Assembly: GCA_938042245.1 (NCBI GenBank)
Contig: CALIRO010000042.1
Coordinates: forward strand, 1-64,000
Direction of reading: 5' to 3'
DNA: 64,000 bases
From: an uncultured Thermoguttaceae bacterium
GTDB lineage: Bacteria; Planctomycetota; Planctomycetia; Pirellulales; Thermoguttaceae
In this document: positions 55,952 through 64,000 of the stretch, piece after piece
How positions within the stretch are numbered: the stretch's first letter is position 1
Layout: each line of letters begins with the position of its first letter
Translations under genes and position numbers: made by a program
Notes under the pieces: model-generated
What the model was told of the DNA's origin: nothing
What the model saw: only the letters and a program-made list of their open reading frames with translations
Database searches by the model: none

Positions 55952-57859
55952 CTACGGCAGGCTCTCCGGAGAGGGCGGAGGCGCCGCCGGGTTAGCCGAG
56001 GGAGCCTCTAAAGAAGTCGCGGGCGACGGCAGGGGAGGCCCACCTGCAGGAGGCGGGAGAGCTTGGAGGCGTTTGGCTTCGGCCAAGTCGGCCCCAGCAC
56101 GCACATAGTCGCCCTGAGCCTGATAGGCGGCGGACCGGGCCTGATAGTTTTCCGGGTTTTGCGGTTCCAGTCGAATGGCTTCCGAAAGGTCGGCGATAGC
56201 CTCCGGGAGTTTACCTATTTTCATGTACAGTTTCCCTCGGCCTCGGTACGCCCAGGCAGTGCCCGGAGCAAGCCGAAGGGCTTCGCTGTAGGCGGCTAAG
56301 GCTTCCTCGAACCGCTCCAACTGCGCCAACACATCACCCCGCTGACAATGGGGCAGGACCCACTGGGGCTGAAGCCGACAGGCCTCCTCGAGATCCGCCA
56401 AGGCCTCCTGCTGTTTGCCCTGAGCCGCCAAAATCCGAACCCGATGATAAAACCCCTGGGCCGACTGAGGGTTTCGCCGGAGAATTTCGGTCCAGTCGGC
56501 CAAGGCCTCCTGAAGCCGGCCTAACTTTTCCAAGGCAACAGCGCGGTTAGTGCGGGCTTCGGGGTAATCGGCTCGCAGTCGGAGGGCTTCGGAGAAATCG
56601 GCTACCGCCTCAGCAAACATGCCCGTGTGGAAATAAAGCAGCCCCCGGCGGTTCCAAAGCCGAGGATCGTTCCCCTCCAGACGGAGCTGCTCAGTCAGTT
56701 GGATAATAGTTTTCGTAAGAACCGGGTCGGCCTTTTCCGGCAACGGAGGCAGTTTTTCGGCGGCGGCAGTGGCCGAGCGGGCCGTCTTCAGGCCGAGTTT
56801 TTCTGCCGGTTCGGATGATGGGCCTGACCCAGCGGAGGGTTTTGGAGAGAGCTGTTCCGGTTTTGCCTGTTCGGGGGGTGCGGAAGAGGCGGAAGATTCG
56901 GCGTCAGCAGCACGTTGAACCTGCTGGCGCAGCGCCGCCAAGAGAGCTAAGGCGTCGGTATGTTCGGGATTGCAAGCTACGGCGGCCCGGCAATCGGCCA
57001 TGGCACTGGTCGGATCGCCCATGGCTTGATGGACCAAGGCGCGTTGGTAGTAGGAGTCGGCTAAATGGGGGTTGTAGCTAGCCCCTTGGCGCATCCGAAG
57101 GCGAATCGCCATGCTGAAATCCCGAAGGGCACTGTCCAGCTTGTTTATTCGAGAGAAGATTTGGCCTCGGATGTGGAAGGCCTCGGGGGACTCGGCATCC
57201 AGGTGAATCGCTCGGGAGGCGTCCTCTAAGGCAAAGTCCAACTCGCCCAGCTCCATCCGGGCCAAAGCCCGCTGCAAATAGGCATCCGGATGCTGGGGTT
57301 GTGCTTGAATGACCTGAGTGAAATCCTCCTGGGCTTCCTGGGCCAGCCCCTTTTCCAACAAAAGCCGACCGCGCGCTTTATACACTGGATATAGCTCCCG
57401 ACATTGGTCCAACGCTTGGGTATAGACCTGCAGGGCCTCTTCCCACCGACCGAGGCGGTGCAGACAGTCTCCTTGGAGCAGATACGCTTGGCTTTGCCAG
57501 GGCTGCGGCAGCCCCTTGGCCAAGGCCTGCTGGAAATCCTTGACGGCTTCCTCCAATTTCTCCTGGCGGCGAAAGGCCAAGGCTCGGTAAAAATAACCGG
57601 CAGATGCATCCGGATTTTTTTCGATGGCCCTGGAAAGCCGTGCAATGGCTTCAGCCAGATCGCCGGCAGACAATCGCTCCAGGCCGTCCAGCATCAGGGC
57701 CAATGCCTGCCGGTCGGCCGGATGGTCCAAACTGGCTTGCTGCTGGCTGGACTGTTGCCCACAACCGCCCAGACCGACCAAAGCTACCAGGCCGAGCAAG
57801 GCGAAAAGCAATGTTCCTATCGGCGAGGCTGAGACCACCGAAGAGTTTTTTTCCACCAC
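55952..57859 (-). CDS. TPR-repeat lipoprotein
   Basis: 635 residues starting at GTG 57859 (GGAG 6 bases upstream; a second GTG follows directly). Signal peptide with lipobox LGGC (about 30-33), so lipid-anchored. Two blocks of TPR units (about 45-300 and 385-590), e.g. AIARLSRAIEKNPDASAGYF and AFDAYIDRGLALYE-like FAEAVADFSEALRLRADYPE, separated by a Pro/Ser/Ala-rich linker. The C-terminal 40 residues are Pro/Ala-rich. No enzymatic motif; scaffold role likely. Confidence 0.92.
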   Translation of the reverse strand: MVEKNSSVVSASPIGTLLFALLGLVALVGLGGCGQQSSQQQASLDHPADRQALALMLDGLERLSAGDLAEAIARLSRAIEKNPDASAGYFYRALAFRRQEKLEEAVKDFQQALAKGLPQPWQSQAYLLQGDCLHRLGRWEEALQVYTQALDQCRELYPVYKARGRLLLEKGLAQEAQEDFTQVIQAQPQHPDAYLQRALARMELGELDFALEDASRAIHLDAESPEAFHIRGQIFSRINKLDSALRDFSMAIRLRMRQGASYNPHLADSYYQRALVHQAMGDPTSAMADCRAAVACNPEHTDALALLAALRQQVQRAADAESSASSAPPEQAKPEQLSPKPSAGSGPSSEPAEKLGLKTARSATAAAEKLPPLPEKADPVLTKTIIQLTEQLRLEGNDPRLWNRRGLLYFHTGMFAEAVADFSEALRLRADYPEARTNRAVALEKLGRLQEALADWTEILRRNPQSAQGFYHRVRILAAQGKQQEALADLEEACRLQPQWVLPHCQRGDVLAQLERFEEALAAYSEALRLAPGTAWAYRGRGKLYMKIGKLPEAIADLSEAIRLEPQNPENYQARSAAYQAQGDYVRAGADLAEAKRLQALPPPAGGPPLPSPATSLEAPSANPAAPPPSPESLP

Positions 57860-58125
57860 GGTCTTCTCCGTACCCTACAGGAATGGTTTCCTTTAAGTAT
57901 AGCAAGAAAAGGAACCTTTTGCCCGCTCGGAATGGGCCCGGATGGAGTGAAATTACCCCATACGAGGCCCCAGGGCCATCTGACCCAAATCCTACCATGA
58001 AAAACCTCCGTTGACCCAAAACCTTTCGCCTCCGGGGCTTGACCTGAGGAAAAAACGCATTAGGGTAACAGAAACAGGTCCGGCAAATTCCACCCGAAAC
58101 AGGGCCTTTTCCAAAGGAGGTGGTG

Positions 58126-61100
58126 ATGAACAAATACTTACTATTCTTTGGGAGTTCCAGCTTTTCCTCTTCTGGGTCTGTTCCTGGATGGTGGAGGCAA
58201 AGAAAGTGGATTGGCGGCTGGTTCCTCATGATGGGCTGCTTGATGGGAGGACGGATCTGTTGTCCTTCTTTTGCCGTGGCGGCGGATGGTCCGAGCTGGA
58301 AGCCTACTATTCAAATGACCTCTCCATCCTCGGACTGGAAACCGGTGGGCGGGCGGATCATGACCCGCTGGGCCGACCAGGTCCGGCCGGAGAATGTCTG
58401 GCCTGAATATCCCCGGCCTACGATGGTTCGACCGAAATGGCAGAATCTCAATGGCCTTTGGGACTATGCCATTCGACCGAAACAGGAAGATCGGCCTAAC
58501 CAATGGGACGGGAAAATCTTGGTTCCGTTTTGTGTGGAGTCGGCGCTATCGGGCGTAGGCAAGGCGGTGGGCCCGGACAACCGCCTCTGGTACCGCCGCA
58601 CCTTTGAACTGCCACAAGATTGGACCGGCGGCCGGGTGCTCCTGCATTTCGGAGCGGTCGATTGGGAGAGTACGGTTTGGCTCAATGGGAAACTTTTAGG
58701 CAGCCATCGGGGCGGCTACGACGCCTTCCGCTTCGATATTACCGACGCCCTGGCCAAAGATGGCCCCCAGGAGCTTGTCCTGGCCGTCTGGGACCCTACC
58801 GATACCGGGACCCAGCCCCGGGGCAAACAGGTTCTGCAACCACGTGGCATTTGGTACACCGCTGTTACCGGCATTTGGCAAACCGTTTGGCTGGAACATG
58901 TGCCGGCCAGTTACATTGCTGCTGTGCGAAACAGGCCGGATGCCGAGGCGGGCACGCTTGCCGTCCAAGTGCACCTGGTGGGCAGCCAACCGGGCGACCG
59001 AGTGCGGGCCGTGGCTCTCGACGGACAAAAAGAAGTCGCTCAGGCCGAAGCCGACCCCGGCCAGCCACTCGTGCTCCGAATCCCCCAGCCAAAGCTTTGG
59101 AGTCCGGACAATCCCTTTTTGTACGATTTGCACGTGGCACTAGTTCGGCAAGGCCGGCTGGTCGATCAGGTCCGAAGCTATTTCGGCATGCGGAGCGTGC
59201 GGATCGGCAAAGACGAAAACGGTTTGGTTCGCATTTTACTTAATGGAAAGTTTCTCTTCCAGATGGGTGTGCTGGATCAGGGTTGGTGGCCGGATGGTTT
59301 GTACACCGCTCCATGTGATGAGGCCCTCCGGTACGATCTGGAGGTGCTCAAACGCTTAGGGATGAACATGCTTCGCAAACACGTCAAGGTGGAGCCGGAG
59401 CGGCTGTATTATTGGTGTGATCGGCTGGGGCTATTGGTCTGGCAAGACATGCCCAACGGCGACCGAGGCATCGGCCGTGAAAGCCCGGACATCGAGCGTA
59501 CTGCGGAATCAGCCGAACAGTTTACTCGGGAGCTTCGGGCCATGGTGGAGGGAAGATATAATCATCCGTCCATTATCATGTGGGTTCCCTATAACGAAGG
59601 TTGGGGCCAGTGGAACACTCAGCAGGTGTGCCAATGGCTGAAGCAGTGGGATCCGACCCGGCTAGTCAACAACGCCAGCGGATGGACCGACCGAGGCGTA
59701 GGAGATGTACATGATATTCATTCATATCCTGGCCCGGCCATGCCCCAGCCGGAACCCCACCGGGCCATTGTGCTAGGGGAATTCGGCGGCCTGGGGCTCG
59801 CCTTGCCGGGACACCTGTGGCAGAAAAAAGGCACTTGGGGCTACCGCTCCTTCCGCAACCGGGAGGAATTGACGATTGCCTACCTGGGCCTGATCGAAAA
59901 GCTGCAACCGATGGTTCATGCGGGGCTTTCGGCCGCCGTCTATACCCAGACCAGCGACGTGGAAATTGAGGTCAACGGTCTTTTGACCTACGACCGGGCG
60001 GTGCTGAAACCGGACGAGCGGATTCTGCGGGAGGCCCATCGGCGGTTGTATCTGCCGCCGCCGATTCTCCGGACCATCCTGCCTACCTCGCAGCAGGAAG
60101 GCCAAACCTGGCGCTATACCACCCAGAAGCCGCCCGACGGTTGGGAGAAGGCGGAGTTTGACGATTCCGGTTGGCAGAGCGGCCCGGGCGGTTTCGGAAC
60201 CCCCTTTACCCCTGGTTCCGTTGTTCGCACCGAGTGGAAGAGCGCCGACATTTGGCTTCGGCGCAGCTTCGAGCTGGAGGATACCAACCTTAAAGCGCCG
60301 CATGCTCTGATCCACCACGACGAAGACGCCGAGGTGTATCTGAACGGCCATTTGGTCGGCTCCTGGAAAGGCTATAAAACCGCCTATGCGATGGAACCGT
60401 TTAACCAAAACTTCCTTCGGGCGGTGCGAAAGGGCAAGAATGTGTTGGCGGTGCATTGTCGGCAGACGGTGGGCGGTCAGTATATTGATGTGGGCGTCGT
60501 GGATCTGGTGCGGAAGGAGGAGCCGCCGGTAGCCCCGCCCGAAAAGGCCCGAACCGAGCTTCGTCCGCCGGCTGTGCCGCTGGTGGTGCATGATCCGTAT
60601 TTTAGCGTCTGGTCGTTCGACGATGCGCTGTATGAAGGTTGGCCTCGGCATTGGACCGGAGCGGTGCATGGCTTGTCTGGGTTGATTCGGGTCGATGGGA
60701 AACCGATGCGGTTTATGGGTCGGCCATTGGAACCGCCGCCGCAGGCTAAAGACGCTCCGCCACCCAAAGAGCCGCCGATCCCCGATGTCCGGCAACTGGA
60801 GTGCCAGGTGCTGCCGACTCGGACCATCTATCGGTTCGAGGCCGGACCGGTCGAACTTCGGCTGACGTTCCTGACGCCCGCTCTGCCGGAGGATGTGGAG
60901 GTGCTGGCCAGACCGGTAACCTATCTGATTTTTGAGGTGCAGAGCCGGGACGGCCAGCCGCACCAAGTGCAGCTCTATTTCGACGCCACCGGCGAACTAG
61001 CTGTCAACAAGCCGGATCAAGAGGTCGTCTGGCAACGGCAGCAAGCGCCCGGCCAGCCGCTCCTAGAACTTCTGCGGATCGGCACGAAAGGCCAACCGGT

Positions 61101-62613
61101 TCTCGAAAAGGCGGGCGATGATCTGCGGATTGATTGGGGCTATCTGTATTTGGCAGTGCCGAAGGTAAAGGATGTGCGGACGGCCATTGGCGAGGCGGAT
61201 GCGGTGCGGCGGGCTTTTGCGGAGGGCCAGGGGCTGCCCAGCCAAGATGAAACCCGCCAACCCCGCCCCGTGCAAGACGGTTGGCCGGTGCTGGCCTGTT
61301 CGTTCGATTTAGACCCAGTGGGGCCGAAGCCGCAGACCCGCTGGCTCATGCTGGCCTACGACGATGAGTATTCCATCCAATATTTGGGTCAAAACCTTCG
61401 ACCTTGGTGGCGGCGGGATGGGTTGGATGCAGTAGGACTGCTCCGCAGGACGGCAGAGGAGTTGCCAAAACTAGCTGCCCAATGTGAAGCCTTCGACCAG
61501 GCCCTCTTAGAGGATTTGGCCAAGGTAGGCGGCCCCGGCTACGGGCCATTTTGCGCCCTGGCCTATCGGCAAGCCCTGGGCGCTCATAAACTAGTCCAGG
61601 GGCCGGACGGCCAACTCTGGGCCTTCTCTAAGGAGTGTTTCTCCAACGGCTGCATCGGAACGGTGGATGTGATCTATCCGGCGTCGCCGATCTTTCTGCT
61701 GCTGAATAATCAGCTGCATAAGGCGGCGCTTCGGCCGGTGCTCCATTATGCCGGCAGCGGTAGATGGCGGTTTCCATTTGCGCCGCACGACCTAGGAACC
61801 TACCCGAAGGCCAACGGCCAGGTCTATGGCGGCGGCGAAACAAGCCAGCAAAACCAAATGCCAGTGGAAGAATCGGCCAATATGCTCATCCTGGTTACCG
61901 GCGCCGCCAAAATCGACGGCAACGCGGAGTTTGCCAAACCGTATTGGGCCCTGCTGGACCAGTGGGCCGATTATCTTCGGCAAAAAGGGCTGGATCCAGA
62001 GAATCAGCTTTGCACCGACGATTTCGCCGGGCATTTGGCCCACAATGTAAATCTGTCGGCCAAGGCGATTGTGGCCCTGGCCTGCTACGGGGAGTTGTGC
62101 CGCTTGGCTGGCCGAGAACACCAGGCCAAAACCTACCGGCAATTGGCCGAACAGTTTGTTCAACACTGGATGCGTATGGCCGACGACGGGGACCACTATC
62201 GGCTGGCCTTTGATCGGCCGGGCACCTGGAGCCAAAAATATAACCTCGTGTGGGACAAAATTTTCGGTCTTCGGCTGTTTCCGCCGGAGGTAGTGCAGAA
62301 AGAGATCGCCTTTTACAAAAGGAAGCTAAACCTCTTCGGCCTACCGTTGGATAACCGGTCGCTTTATACGAAGACGGATTGGCATGTGTGGACGGCCACG
62401 TTGGCGGATCGGCAAGAGGATTTTGAGTACCTGATGCGGCCGGTGTATGAATTTGTCCATTTCACTTTGCCCAGGGTACCGATGACCGATTGGTATTGGA
62501 CGCACACGGCTGGCCGAGTCGGCTTCCAGGCTCGGCCGGTCATCGGCGGCGTATTCATTCGCGCATTGACCGACCCGGTCGTATGGGCCAAATGGGCCAG
62601 CAAAAAGCCGTAA
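58126..62613 (+). CDS. Secreted GH2 glycosidase fused to a glutaminase-A-like (DUF4965/DUF1793) module
   Basis: 1495 residues from ATG 58126 (AAAGGAGG at 5 bases). A signal-peptide-like stretch covers about 25-50. First half is GH2: sugar-binding sandwich (about 100-250, LHFGAVDWESTVWLNGKLLG), then the TIM barrel with acid/base E491 in VPYNEGWGQ and nucleophile E552 in VLGEFGGLGL. A second galactose-binding-like sandwich spans about 660-800 (WEKAEFDDSGWQSGPGGFGT). From about 811 to the end the protein matches the fungal/bacterial GtaA family (DUF4964-DUF5127-DUF4965-DUF1793): VVHDPYFSVWSFDDALYEGW, then AFSKECFSNGCIGTVDVIYP and TTDWHVWTATLADRQEDFEY-like KTDWHVWTATLADRQEDFEY. Each half alone is a known family; I do not recall the combination. 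Confidence 0.88.
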   Translation: MNKYLLFFGSSSFSSSGSVPGWWRQRKWIGGWFLMMGCLMGGRICCPSFAVAADGPSWKPTIQMTSPSSDWKPVGGRIMTRWADQVRPENVWPEYPRPTMVRPKWQNLNGLWDYAIRPKQEDRPNQWDGKILVPFCVESALSGVGKAVGPDNRLWYRRTFELPQDWTGGRVLLHFGAVDWESTVWLNGKLLGSHRGGYDAFRFDITDALAKDGPQELVLAVWDPTDTGTQPRGKQVLQPRGIWYTAVTGIWQTVWLEHVPASYIAAVRNRPDAEAGTLAVQVHLVGSQPGDRVRAVALDGQKEVAQAEADPGQPLVLRIPQPKLWSPDNPFLYDLHVALVRQGRLVDQVRSYFGMRSVRIGKDENGLVRILLNGKFLFQMGVLDQGWWPDGLYTAPCDEALRYDLEVLKRLGMNMLRKHVKVEPERLYYWCDRLGLLVWQDMPNGDRGIGRESPDIERTAESAEQFTRELRAMVEGRYNHPSIIMWVPYNEGWGQWNTQQVCQWLKQWDPTRLVNNASGWTDRGVGDVHDIHSYPGPAMPQPEPHRAIVLGEFGGLGLALPGHLWQKKGTWGYRSFRNREELTIAYLGLIEKLQPMVHAGLSAAVYTQTSDVEIEVNGLLTYDRAVLKPDERILREAHRRLYLPPPILRTILPTSQQEGQTWRYTTQKPPDGWEKAEFDDSGWQSGPGGFGTPFTPGSVVRTEWKSADIWLRRSFELEDTNLKAPHALIHHDEDAEVYLNGHLVGSWKGYKTAYAMEPFNQNFLRAVRKGKNVLAVHCRQTVGGQYIDVGVVDLVRKEEPPVAPPEKARTELRPPAVPLVVHDPYFSVWSFDDALYEGWPRHWTGAVHGLSGLIRVDGKPMRFMGRPLEPPPQAKDAPPPKEPPIPDVRQLECQVLPTRTIYRFEAGPVELRLTFLTPALPEDVEVLARPVTYLIFEVQSRDGQPHQVQLYFDATGELAVNKPDQEVVWQRQQAPGQPLLELLRIGTKGQPVLEKAGDDLRIDWGYLYLAVPKVKDVRTAIGEADAVRRAFAEGQGLPSQDETRQPRPVQDGWPVLACSFDLDPVGPKPQTRWLMLAYDDEYSIQYLGQNLRPWWRRDGLDAVGLLRRTAEELPKLAAQCEAFDQALLEDLAKVGGPGYGPFCALAYRQALGAHKLVQGPDGQLWAFSKECFSNGCIGTVDVIYPASPIFLLLNNQLHKAALRPVLHYAGSGRWRFPFAPHDLGTYPKANGQVYGGGETSQQNQMPVEESANMLILVTGAAKIDGNAEFAKPYWALLDQWADYLRQKGLDPENQLCTDDFAGHLAHNVNLSAKAIVALACYGELCRLAGREHQAKTYRQLAEQFVQHWMRMADDGDHYRLAFDRPGTWSQKYNLVWDKIFGLRLFPPEVVQKEIAFYKRKLNLFGLPLDNRSLYTKTDWHVWTATLADRQEDFEYLMRPVYEFVHFTLPRVPMTDWYWTHTAGRVGFQARPVIGGVFIRALTDPVVWAKWASKKP

Positions 62614-62749
62614 CCTCGAGATGGATAGACCAGATTCCCTGACTGCTAGGTTCTAAGAGAACCTATCCCAACAGGAAAACTGCATACTGATGCCAACCCC
62701 CTCTTTGCCAGGCTTTGCTGGATTATCAAGATAGCTTTTCGGCTGAGTC

Positions 62750-63760
62750 TTAAGCTCGCCAGGGGCGGGTGCGTTTGGGGTTTTCAGCCAAGATTTGGTT
62801 GAAGATACGTACATCGTCGGCGATCTCAAAATCGAACATTCCGGCCAAGATGAAGTCCGCCCCGCCCCGGATGGCGTATCGGAAGGCATTGGCCGGGGGA
62901 ATAGCACCGGCGGCCATCACCTTGAAGGCAATCCACGGCTTTTCCACCTTTTCCATAAACTGGATAGTTTCCTTCGGATGACTGCACCAGTAGCCGGGGA
63001 TTTCGGCCGTAGGCCCAATAATCTGCTCGGGTTTAGGTCCGGTCGGATATTGGTGATGGTGGAGGGTTTTGATGTAGAAGTCAGCAGGTAGATTCAGCCG
63101 TTCACATTCCTGGATTACCCGCAGGTCGTGCGCGCCGACGCCGCATAGGAGGCCTTTGGCTTTGACCAGTTCGACTGCGTGACCGATCAATTCCGGCTCC
63201 CCTTGGGCGACCAAGGCATCGGCCCGCACGCCCCAGATATAGATGGCATCGGTACCACAGTCGATCATTCTTTGGACTTGGTCTTGGAAGTCTTTGAGGC
63301 CCGGCTTCATTTCGGCCGTCGGGCAGATGATCCAATGGATCTTGCCTCCTCGCTTGTGCCGATACTCCTGGAGCATCTCCAGTACGCCCGGTGCGGTATG
63401 AATGACCAGGGCGTTGATGCCGTGGCTTTCCGCCAAGGCCATCGTCTCGAAAATCTTCTCTTTGGTGTTATAGTGCTGGGTGAGGGTATAGACGTACCGT
63501 AGGTCCCGACTGTGGGTGTAGTGGGTTAGCAAGTTGCCGCCTAAAAGGAGCCGACCGATCTGAAGGTTGCCTAGTTTTCCTTTTGGCACTTGCTGGTTGG
63601 CCTGGGGAGCTGTTGGCAGGGGAGGCCCGTGGTGCGGAGGGGCCGAAGAGGCCGGCTGTTCCGCCGCTCCCGTGGAAAAGCCATACCCTGCCGCTGCCAA
63701 ACCGGCAGAAGCCCATGCCGACCCTTTGAGAAAATCTCGACGAGTGCAGTTTGGTTGCAT
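62750..63760 (-). CDS. Tat-exported TIM-barrel-like protein
   Basis: 336 residues from ATG 63760 (AGGAG 7 bases upstream). Tat signal with twin Arg in TRRDFLKG (6-13) and a hydrophobic stretch ending near AAGYGFSTGAAEQ. A Pro-rich linker (40-60) precedes a domain with alternating strands and helices: LRIGRLLLGGNL-like NLQIGRLLLGGNLLTHYTHS, then HGINALVIHTAPGVLEMLQE, DAIYIWGVRADALV and GADFILAGMFDFEI near the end. This suggests an aldo-keto-reductase-like or other TIM-barrel fold, but I do not assign a family. It starts 10 bases after the upstream partial gene, so the two are an operon. Confidence 0.8.
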   Translation of the reverse strand: MQPNCTRRDFLKGSAWASAGLAAAGYGFSTGAAEQPASSAPPHHGPPLPTAPQANQQVPKGKLGNLQIGRLLLGGNLLTHYTHSRDLRYVYTLTQHYNTKEKIFETMALAESHGINALVIHTAPGVLEMLQEYRHKRGGKIHWIICPTAEMKPGLKDFQDQVQRMIDCGTDAIYIWGVRADALVAQGEPELIGHAVELVKAKGLLCGVGAHDLRVIQECERLNLPADFYIKTLHHHQYPTGPKPEQIIGPTAEIPGYWCSHPKETIQFMEKVEKPWIAFKVMAAGAIPPANAFRYAIRGGADFILAGMFDFEIADDVRIFNQILAENPKRTRPWRA

Positions 63761-63770
63761 CGCTATTCTC

Positions 63771-64000
63771 CTAATCATCGTCTTCAGAACGGGAACCATC
63801 CGATGAGGAGTTCCTCAGACTTTTCATGAGCAGATCCAATAGTTCGCTCACTCCTTTTTCTTCTGCTTCGGAAGACTCCGAAAGCCCTTCGGCAATTTGG
63901 ATTTCTTCGATGAACTTTTCTCCCAAATCTTGCGTCAGCAGGGTTCCGACAAAACCGATGCGTTGGCTTTGGGTATGGGGAGATCGCAATGGGGGCAGGG
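63771..64000 (-). CDS. C-terminal end of an unknown gene, cut by the window edge
   Basis: The frame is open from the right edge to the stop at 63771; about 76 residues are seen. The end is acidic and Ser-rich (EDDD terminus) after a helical stretch (GEKFIEEIQIAEGLSESSEA). An internal TTG at 63989 is possible but is not needed if the gene begins outside. It ends 10 bases before the Tat protein's start, so the pair is probably cotranscribed. Function unknown. In a different frame the first bases read CPHC, which is probably chance. Confidence 0.5.
   Translation of the reverse strand, partial: LPPLRSPHTQSQRIGFVGTLLTQDLGEKFIEEIQIAEGLSESSEAEEKGVSELLDLLMKSLRNSSSDGSRSEDDD

Noticed and set aside
59773-60966. 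A 397-codon open frame opposite the GH2 fusion gene
   Set aside because: Same kind of artefact: a GC-rich coding strand gives a long opposite frame; no domain or ribosome-binding site is seen.

Overview
The window looks like chromosomal DNA of a planctomycete, probably of the Pirellulales type. This rests on three DUF1559 proteins with type II pseudopilin N-termini, zinc-ribbon/trypsin and TPR/LRR secreted proteins, an 85-residue membrane protein inside a flhA-flhF-flhG-fliA cluster, and a tyrosine recombinase of the kind common in that phylum. These are family-level inferences; no 16S or marker search could be run. Most of the DNA is ordinary housekeeping sequence with short operons and few mobile features.

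Layout. 1-5.8 kb (minus): start of a DUF1559 gene cut by the window edge, then a tightly overlapping vWA-TPR-TPR operon. 6-16 kb: peptide deformylase, a NUDIX/winged-helix protein, an MFS transporter, a secreted LRR protein, a 49-residue zinc-ribbon gene (11578-11727), a zinc-ribbon/membrane/trypsin-like protease, a second DUF1559 protein and a ComM/YifB ATPase. 17.4-19.6 kb is the one accessory island: a nested inverted array of 10-bp repeats, a 148-residue zinc-ribbon protein, and a tyrosine recombinase gene that is split by a one-base frameshift and runs into a tRNA-Ala(GGC) gene.

20.8-31.9 kb: PolX, a cyclopropane-synthase-like methyltransferase, SerRS, an NRDE / inositol-phosphate synthase / DUF6485 operon and a large secreted six-hairpin-glycosidase-like protein. 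32-44 kb: transketolase, RsfS, ArgRS with a coiled-coil insertion, cmk-plsC, a nitroreductase, an M32 carboxypeptidase, rpsR with a clear promoter and terminator, and an ArgA-like N-acetylglutamate synthase that appears to be leaderless. The 38.9-39.3 kb gap carries dispersed palindromic repeats of the 'IPAKAGI/FLRKRES' type.

44-52.4 kb: a DUF1559-lipoprotein pair, then the flagellar regulatory cluster flhA-flhF-flhG-(85 aa)-fliA. FlhG lacks the P-loop lysine. 52.5-64 kb: thioredoxin reductase, CstA, a TPR lipoprotein, a 1495-residue secreted fusion of a GH2 glycosidase with a glutaminase-A-like (DUF4965/DUF1793) module, and a Tat-exported TIM-barrel-like protein behind a partial gene at the right edge.

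The strongest candidates for something undescribed are the GH2/GtaA-like fusion, the 10-bp-period nested inverted repeat next to the recombinase island, the lysine-less FlhG and the 49-residue basic zinc ribbon.
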